Source: Rhipicephalus microplus (Eukaryota; Arthropoda; Arachnida; Ixodida; Ixodidae). From it: a stretch of 64,000 bases of DNA. How positions within the stretch are numbered: position 1 is the first letter of the stretch; each line of letters opens with the position of its first letter. Positions 57,286 through 64,000 of the stretch are shown piece after piece. The position numbers and the translations under genes were made by a program. Where the stretch lies: the NCBI RefSeq assembly GCF_043290135.1, contig NW_027464601.1, positions 6,454,501 to 6,518,500 on the forward strand, given 5' to 3'. The notes under the pieces are model-generated. The model was given only the letters and a program-made list of their open reading frames with translations. It searched no databases and was not told the DNA's origin.

Positions 57286-57290
57286 TCCTG

Positions 57291-57611
57291 ACACACAAGT
57301 TGTGTTGATGACAAATAATCTAAATTAGTGACATGTCCAAAAAAAAGTTTTCTGTATGGTCTGGAGTTTCATTATGTTAGTTTTTGTCGTGGTTTCCCAT
57401 ACCAAACTGCGGTAATTTATGTATGAAAGAAAAAGAGCATGGTATATTTGCAGTTTCACCTTTGCGGGTAAGACATGTCTACAGCGAGCTAGCACACCAT
57501 CAACACTAGAGGATTTTTTGCAGATGTCAACGACGTGTTGCTTCCAGTTGAGGTTTTATGAAAACGTGACGCCAAAAATTTTATCTTCATCTATGACCTG
57601 TTCAAGTCTAT
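57291..57611 (-). pseudogene. CR1-type LINE fragment, part 1 (post-RT region)
   Basis: The minus strand encodes IFGVTFS, then after a stop NLNWKQHVVDICKKSS, VLARCRHVLPAKVKLQIYH, ALFLSYINYRSLVWETTTK and KLQTIQK, the conserved segment after the RT core of CR1/Jockey-like LINEs without RNase H. It is 5'-truncated at about 57611, where LINE D gag resumes on the other strand. Confidence 0.85.
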
Positions 57612-58319
57612 CCAGGTTGAAGGCAAGAACTATGATGTACCTCGTGCCGCACAACAATAGCGAGTGGGGTGTGGTTGCGCGACATCGAGCTGAGATCGAC
57701 AATAGAGGAACTGGCAGAGACATTCAGTAAATGGAGAAATGCACCGATACCTGGCGTCAGAAAGCTGGGCACCTCAAGTTCAGCAGTCATTATCTCCAAG
57801 AATGACACAGCGCCCAAGTGGATGTATTGTTACGGCGTACATCTGAAATGCATGCTCTACAAGAAATGAAGCGAGGTGTGTGACCGATGTGGCAACCTAA
57901 AACACAGATCGAATGTGTGTAGCAGCGACCATTTTGGCTGCGGGGGATGCAGGCTGACAGCCCCACCCGAGGGCCATGCATGTGAGTCCAAGTGTAAGCT
58001 GTGTGGCAAAGGTCATCTGACAGCAGACCGGAAATGTATTGAAGCTTTCAGGATACCTTGTACGATAAAAAAGAGGCAGTGAGAGGCCTGGCGGCGCGTG
58101 GAAGAAGAGCGGAAGGCGAAAGGCGCCAATCGACAAACGTTTAGAGCGTAAGAGATTAAAGAAAGATCCAGGAGCCAGTCGAAGCATCGGAGCGGGTCAA
58201 GAGTAAGGGCAGGTTTCTTCCCAAAACTACCGAAAAGACTGGCAGGAGAGCCGCCACTGATGACTAGTGCAATGACTGAGGGGACTTTTGGCAGTGCTGT
58301 ACTCAACAGTTGGCCACAT
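57612..58319 (+). pseudogene. LINE D ORF1, middle part with zinc knuckles
   Basis: VEGKNYDV, MYLVPHNNSEWGVVA, IEELAETFSKWRNAPIPGV, KLGTSSSAVIISKN and MYCYGVHLKCMLYKK lead into three Cys/His knuckles at about 57878-58035: CDRCGNLKHRSNVC, CGGCRLTAPPEGHAC, CKLCGKGHLTADRKC. A Ser/Arg-rich region (RSRSQSKHRSGSRVRAG) follows. All knuckle Cys and His residues are kept. Frameshifts near 57640-57660 and a stop after YKK. The frame is cut at 58320 by a TIR-flanked insertion. Confidence 0.88.
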
Positions 58320-58585
58320 TTTTGATACTGTCAGTTATAATAGCCTCCTCCAGATGCGGCACAAACTCGTATCTGCACCGAGAGTGGCACTGGCGTAGCG
58401 TTGAAATTGAGCCACCACCACCACCGCTGGTTTCCCGCGGCAGCGATGAATGTTTTTGTAGGTGTTTGCTTGCTGTGACCACTGCGGCGGGAGCTTGAAG
58501 GTTAGATTGTGATCATCGCAAGAAGAATTTCACATGTGACATGATGATCAAACGTGCTTGAGAAATTCAGCAGTCTATCATAATA

Positions 58586-58830
58586 AATATGCCGACCTGC
58601 AGCCCACAGGGCTATCGAAGTGGCTATGACTTCAAGGAAAATACTTGCGATTCCTGCGATTCTTCAAATCCTCAAATGACCCTGCAAGTGTAAAGCCCTG
58701 GGTATCTGCTATTCTATCAAAAGCCTTCCAGGTGACAGTCAAGATTTACATTTGCGAACTACATCTCGAATCCAAGGACCTAATCACATGCCACGAGTAC
58801 AACGTGAGCAGAAACATTAGACAGTTATAG
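58586..58830 (+). pseudogene. Decayed THAP-type zinc-finger domain
   Basis: THAP domains (C-x2-4-C-x35-50-C-x2-H) bind DNA and occur in P-element-like transposases and host proteins. Seen: PTCSPQGYRSGYDF (second Cys replaced by Tyr), a one-base frame change near 58645, then LRFLRFFKSSNDPASVKPW, VSAILSKAFQ and YICELHLESKDLITCHEY. CELH is the final C-x2-H and the Trp after NDPASVKP is at the conserved place. The frame ends at a stop after NIRQL. Confidence 0.6.
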
Positions 58831-59361
58831 CATGGCGGGCTTACCGGGATAGCAGGCGTACCATAATAGTGGGATCGAAGTGCACGTTCACAGATACGAT
58901 ACGTACATTAGCCGTACCGCTTACTGTACGCGCGCTATCTTTCAGTATAAAGTTACTGTGGGAGCGTAGGTGTACGTAGTGTTCTTACAACATGGCGGCA
59001 CTCTCTGGCTCCGCTCGGAAGAAATTTTGGCATAGTTGTTGAAATATTTATTTTGTTCGCAGCAAATGACTATTTAAAGTGGCTTTGCTTGTCTTCAGTT
59101 AGTTTCGATGGCCGAGTATTGCGGATAAGTTGGCGTAGTTTTCGAGATAGCTTCCCATTTCGAACGTGTCAAGGCCTACATAGATAAACGATGTAAACAA
59201 ATCGGCAACATAAATGTTTTCGCCTTTGGTGCGTAGTTCATATTATTTACTTTTATTATTACTAAAATAAACTTGTAACAATGCCTCGCATGGTGGCATA
59301 GGCAAACACTGTCGTTTTCTTTTTGTTTTCACGGTTCCTACACTTAATAACCACCCAATAG

Positions 59362-59739
59362 GTGGCGCCACAGTCCCAGCTGAGGCACGTAAACCACGTA
59401 AATGATATCCCGATAAACTTTCAGATTCTGTCTAAAATGAACGTATGCTGCACGGTAACGCCATTTAACTTCTGCTATCACGCTAACGGTAAACTAAAAC
59501 TGTTTATCGTACCGCGTGGTAGCTGGGAACCTATGCCCGGAGCTCTTACTGGAAGTTGTCCGAATATTCGTGCACACTTGTCTAAATCAGAAGCATTCAA
59601 GCCCAGAAGGAAGCCCCGGAAACTTAGAAAAACTCCAAATTTCAAAAGCCGTGTGTCGGCAAGTGAGGGCGGTGTGTCTGACGTCAGCATGAAGAACAGC
59701 GATGCTGACAAATCTATGAGCAAAACCACTCTCACCTAG
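59362..59739 (+). other. Unidentified 125-codon open frame
   Basis: Contains FQILSKMNVCCTVTPFNFC, KLKLFIVPRGSWEPMPGA and a basic stretch KPRRKPRKLRKTPNFKSR, then a Ser/Asp-rich end. No family recognised. AATAAAG follows about 100 bp downstream (59837), so it could be the last exon of the gene carried by the TIR-flanked segment. Confidence 0.35.
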
Positions 59740-60783
59740 GAGCTATTACAGTCGTACGTAGTGTTGTGAATGTACTTTGCTAAAAACAATGCATGTCAGC
59801 AACTCAGTGCTGATGGCTCTATTTTTTCTGTAACGAATAAAGCGAAATAATGTAACACTTTTATGTCTTCAATAGTAAAAGTACTACCACTGCTTGTAAA
59901 AGCTTTTCCAAATAAAAGTTCTTTTATTAATGTGTGTATGTAATTTACTGCAGCGCGATCTTGTTTTTTTTTTAATTTTTCTTCCTCCTCTTTGGAATCC
60001 CTTCAAGTAACTGTTCGGATAACTTTAGCTACAATGCAAGAAGTTTGTGTATGAAAGGCAACTTCACATAAACATAACGCCAATTATGTAAGCTGTACCA
60101 GCTATGAGGAATGCTAGCTCACCAATATGATGTATAGCCAAATTGTGGCTCCAATTCACACAAGATGGCCTCTGTGGCCAGACTATTTTTCCTTAGCTCT
60201 TCAAAAAGAAGCACAGCCATTTCTTAATGTATTCTCGTGCTCAATTTATACGTTAAGTAGTTACAACAGACTCATACACTTAGAATTGTCCACAAGCAGC
60301 AGGCGCAAATGAATGCTATTTATTGCTGAGGTGCAGGCATGCTTTCTTTTCTTCGAGCAGGTGTACCACCTTAATTGCAAGTGATCGCTGGACAGGCAAT
60401 TGTGATTGTGTGTCACTTCCTATTAGATAAACAATGGCGGGTAAAATTTTTTTGGAGGCAGGAGAGAAAGAACGGCACAGGCTTGATTTGCCACCCCCCG
60501 GCCACGCCAGTGATTCATCGCAGGTACCGAATTGATCACATTTGTTAGTCGCAGCCCTTATTTACCACTAAGTAGTGGTCATTCGGCCGTGATCTCACTG
60601 TTTTAGTTAAAGTTTGTGTATATGTAAGCAAGTTGCTCGTTGTTTCACATGCAGATGTAGCAGACGACGCTGCTTCCCTGGTCCCAAAGCTACAGCAGCG
60701 CCGCCACTGCGCGGGATATGAGAAGGCGCCGCTCCTCGCCTTCATGACTGCGTGCGCTTAGCCAACTGACAGTATCAAAACAC

Positions 60784-61340
60784 GTGGACAGTGTGAGCAC
60801 CACATTTTCAAACTGTAAGATGGTTTGGGGAGAGAGGGCCTCCCAGAATGAACGCGATGAAGAAATGTTAACAATTCCAGAAGAAAATTACACACTTAAA
60901 GAGCAGCTAGTGGTGATGAGTCGGCAAACAGAGGAGCTTCAAAAAGCCATTAGGTCTTCTATTACAGCACGTCTTTGCCAACCGCGAATGCCCTAAAGCC
61001 AAGTATACAAGGGTCGGAGGAGCAGAGCGCTGCTCCGCCTCCAGCTAACAAGAGCGAGATTGGAAGAAAAAGCCCGTAATAGATAAAAACATAGAAACAG
61101 TGATAGACACGAAAATAGCACACCTGCAAGCAAGTATTGAAGCCAAATCTACCCAGGGCAATGACTGGCGTAAGACCTTTGAGAAACAAATGTTAGACAT
61201 GTTTCAGATTCTCGTGCAGCAGTTGCATCATTGAATAACAGCGTTACTGATGAACTTAAAACGAAATTCGCGAAAAGGAATTGTGCGTATGAACAGCTCA
61301 CCGAACAAGAAATAAGGAGACGGATCAGTAACGTTCGTGG
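60784..61340 (+). pseudogene. LINE D ORF1, C-terminal coiled-coil part
   Basis: CKMVWGERASQNERDEEM followed by a heptad-rich stretch (TIPEENYTLKEQLVVMSRQ, TEELQKAI), the expected C-terminal coiled coil of this ORF1 family, which promotes multimerisation. After stops the frame gives SLNNSVTDELKTKFAKRN and YEQLTEQEIRRRI. ORF2 starts directly after. Confidence 0.7.
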
Positions 61341-61344
61341 CAAT

Positions 61345-64000
61345 AATGACTCACAGATCCAGCAAAAACACCATTTGGCAATTGAACTGTAGAGGCTTCA
61401 CGTGTAAGCGTGTGGTCCCGCAGAAACTCCTGAGGAAGTGGGATCGAGTGGAGCTTACAGAATTACATGAATTGGGAGAAAGGCGATACTACCTGGTTAA
61501 GTTATTACCGGGGAATTTTATGCAGGAGAAGGCACAAATACTCTGGTTTGACGAAACGTTGCGTGGGTGCAGCCTAACAATGGCAACGCACACATTGACC
61601 ATGTTGTTTGGAACTAACACCACAAAAAAGAAAGACGGTACCTTGTTCGAAATAAACATATGCAGCTCTCGCAAACAAAAGCGATGCGACTTTGGGGATC
61701 TGTTCGCTTCAATGCGACGTAATACTAGAACAATGTATTGCTTATCGTCGGGGACTTTAACGCTCACCACACGACTCTTGGATATGAGCACGCTTCGAAT
61801 AAAGGCAGGATATTGTGAGACGACATACATACTCAAATTATGGATGTAATAACTTACCCGCTGCTGCCTACGACGAAAATAATTAGTGTTGTGGTTGACA
61901 CATCACCTGACCTCACTCTGCCGGGAACGGTACTAGTGCCACATGGTGCAACACATAAGGGGAACTCAGCATTGATAACATGATCATAGAATTGGCTGTA
62001 GAGGGAGACCCAGCAACCCCTCGGAAATAGGGGGTCGAGGCCGTAAATTCTGACTTTATCAGGGACATGGCCGAGTCGTGTGATTGGGTGATACGTACTG
62101 TTAAGAAAACCACAGAAGTGGTAACAACCAAGGAGGACAATAAGTGGTAGACAGAAAACTACCAAATCTCTGCAGGAAAAATGAAGTGTTAGAAAACCGA
62201 CTCCAACAAAGGAGATGGGAGCGGAGTGTCAGGAAACAGGTAGCAGCGTTCAACAGGTGAATTTAGGAGCACGCCGTCCCGCTAACGAAGCAACGGTGGG
62301 GAAACGTCTGTCAGGAGATTAATCGAAATATAAGCATGGCCGGAACTCGGCGACTATTCTGTCACCTCTTTGAACCGGAGAGCACAAAGGCACCTTCTAA
62401 ACACCAATCGGAACAAATGGCGCACAAATTCGACGGCACTAGAAAGGAACTGTTATATGTTGGCAGCGGATACATTCATCCCGCTGGCTCGTAATGCCTC
62501 GTACATCACGAGGGACATGAAAACGCCGCTTTTGACGCCCAAATATACCTGGCTGAGGTGCGAGCCAAGATTAATCAGCTAAGCGCTAGATCAGCAGCAG
62601 GGCCCGACAAAGCGGCCAAGAAAATGCTGTTTTTAGATGATAGGTTCATCACTAACCTCGCAACGTACATGCAGGAGTGTTGAAATAACTGGACGATGTC
62701 GCAGGAGTGGGAACTCACAAATGTAATTTTCATTCCCAAGCCAGGTAAAAACTGGGTTTCAAGAACCTAAGGCCGATATCATTAACGTCTCGCCTGCGTA
62801 AGCTCATGGAGTGTGTCGCTCAGACGAGGCTCAATGGGTGTAGGGAAAACAATGGTATGTATTCGAACACCATGATCGGTTTTTGACCCAAACTACCGGC
62901 ATGTGACGTGATGCTACAGCTCAAGGACAAAATTATAGACAAGCCAACGCGAGACGCAAAGGTTATCATAATGTTAGATGCGTTAAAGGCATTTGTCAGG
63001 ATGCAGCCCACGTTGAGTTTGGGGAATCTGACCTCCCTGAAGGTCGAACAGCGAGTTCATGTCTATGTGAAGAACTTTCTTTCGATCAGGAAAACCACTT
63101 TAAAATCAGAAAAAAGGATTCATCGAGGATAATAAATTAGGCAGCAGGGGAATGCCGCAGAGCTCGGTGTCACCATGAACCTTTTTCAACGTTGTGACGT
63201 TGAAACTGCCTCAACAATTAAAATATATTGAGAACTTAAATCCCACCATCTACATGGACGACTTAACATTATGAATGAACAAGAGCAGTGATGGGCAATT
63301 GAACGCCCTTTGCAAATAGCTATTAATAAGATTGTGGAGTACCTGTAACCTAATGGACACAAATTCTCGGCTAATACAAGTCAACAGCACTCTTCCTCCT
63401 GCCCCACGCAAAACAGTGACTTTACAAAAAGCATAAAGTAGACATATACTTGTACGTTAGCAGCGCAGAGATCCCCGCGCTTGATAGTATCCGTGTCCTT
63501 GAACTTAGGACTTAGGCAACCATGAGAATTCTGAAACGCTTGCCAGGATATAAGTCAGTTTCAATTCCTCATCAGATGAATCGTGAATAGGCATGCTAGG
63601 ATGAAGGAGGCGAGCCTTCTTAGACTTGTGCAAGCCTTCTTGTTAGGTAAGTGTGTACGTGGAACCTTATCGCAAATAAACCAAGCGGAACTAAGCAGGC
63701 TCGATACCATTATCAGGAAACGTGTGAAAGTCGCGCTGGCACTTCCCCCGAACACGTCCACATATTGAATTACCAAGTTAGGGGTATCGAACACACATGG
63801 CAAGCTGATTAAGGCTATTGTCATTGCACATCATGAAAGAGTTCTTAGATCTAAAATGGTAGAACAATAATAAAGAGATTAGGCTACATGCCCACGCGTG
63901 AGCATGCGCACTCAAAAGGCATACCTGTGCAGATCAAGTACAAGATTAAGATACCACCGCTACCAAAAAATATAAGCCCTACCTTTCACGAAGGCAGGCG
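61345..64000 (+). pseudogene. LINE D ORF2: endonuclease and RT, 3' end outside window
   Basis: Start region TIWQLNCRGFTCKRVV near 61366 (endonuclease N-terminus). IVGDFNAHHTTLGYEHASN near 61745-61800 and VDTSPDLT near 61895 are endonuclease motifs. RT: INQLSARSAAGPDKAAKKM (62567), TNVIFIPKPGKN, and IYMDDLTL near 63248-63271 (Met in the variable second position of YxDD). Thumb-like region LLRLVQAFLLG...RKRVKVALALPPNTST at 63613-63767, matching LINE A 1090-1230 (LVQAFVLSRIT). At least a dozen stops and frameshifts; older than LINE A. RNase H would lie beyond 64000. Confidence 0.85.

Larger units (their letters stand above)
58320..60780. mobile_element. Candidate DNA transposon with 17-bp perfect TIRs and a THAP-like remnant
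   Basis: TTTTGATACTGTCAGTT at 58320-58336 is exactly complementary to AACTGACAGTATCAAAA at 60764-60780. The 2461-bp segment interrupts LINE D ORF1 between its SR-rich region and its coiled-coil region. It holds the THAP-like stretch at 58586-58830 and a 125-codon frame at 59362-59739 (+). No target duplication is convincing (CACAT/CACGT-like at best). No transposase catalytic domain seen. Confidence 0.6.

Overview
The window looks like non-genic DNA from an arthropod, most probably a hard tick (Ixodidae). Four tRNA-derived SINE copies resemble the tick SINE called Ruka. RNase H-bearing LINEs, a CR1-type LINE, a Penelope-like element and a Gypsy element are all decayed, and there are long (ATAC)n, (CTGT)n, (ATTC)n and (AT)n microsatellites. 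I found no intact host gene, tRNA or rRNA gene, and nothing bacterial. The tick assignment is inference from repeat families recognised by eye.

Layout. 1-2360: 3' part of a LINE (A, + strand) broken by one stop codon. 2.4-3.2 kb: a ~165-bp tandem repeat that recurs at 15.1, 21.1 and 23.4 kb. 3.3-3.9 kb: LINE gag fragment. 4.65-9.9 kb: a 5'-truncated LINE (B1, - strand) plus 0.9 kb of extra 3' sequence, flanked by ~78-bp direct repeats. The same unit recurs at 43.7-48.5 kb (B2). 10.2-10.7 kb: a ~42-bp tandem repeat. 11.2-14.7 kb and 39.9-42.9 kb: two diverged copies of an unidentified LTR-like element. 15.33-21.09 kb: a full-length LINE (C, - strand) with 12-bp target-site duplications, cut by a SINE. 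19.36-25.66 kb: a palindrome with ~3-kb arms that duplicated the 5' half of LINE C and its flank head to head; the right arm later gained another SINE and a pair of abutting perfect palindromes. 27-27.9 kb: Penelope-like GIY-YIG remnant.

29.6-39.9 kb: a Gypsy element inserted inside an (ATAC)n tract and itself split by a CR1-type LINE and by a 2.5-kb terminal-inverted-repeat transposon, which carries two SINEs. 53.9-64.0 kb: a decayed LINE (D, + strand) whose gag region is split twice. The first block (54.5-57.6 kb) holds a MITE-like element, a SINE and a CR1 fragment that itself contains a solo LTR. The second (58.32-60.78 kb) is a 2.46-kb segment with perfect 17-bp terminal inverted repeats and a decayed THAP-like domain.

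The value of the window is its stratigraphy. Many insertions can be ordered in time because target-site duplications or interrupted reading frames show what was there before. Every coding region I recognise is disrupted, so no pathway or operon is inferred.
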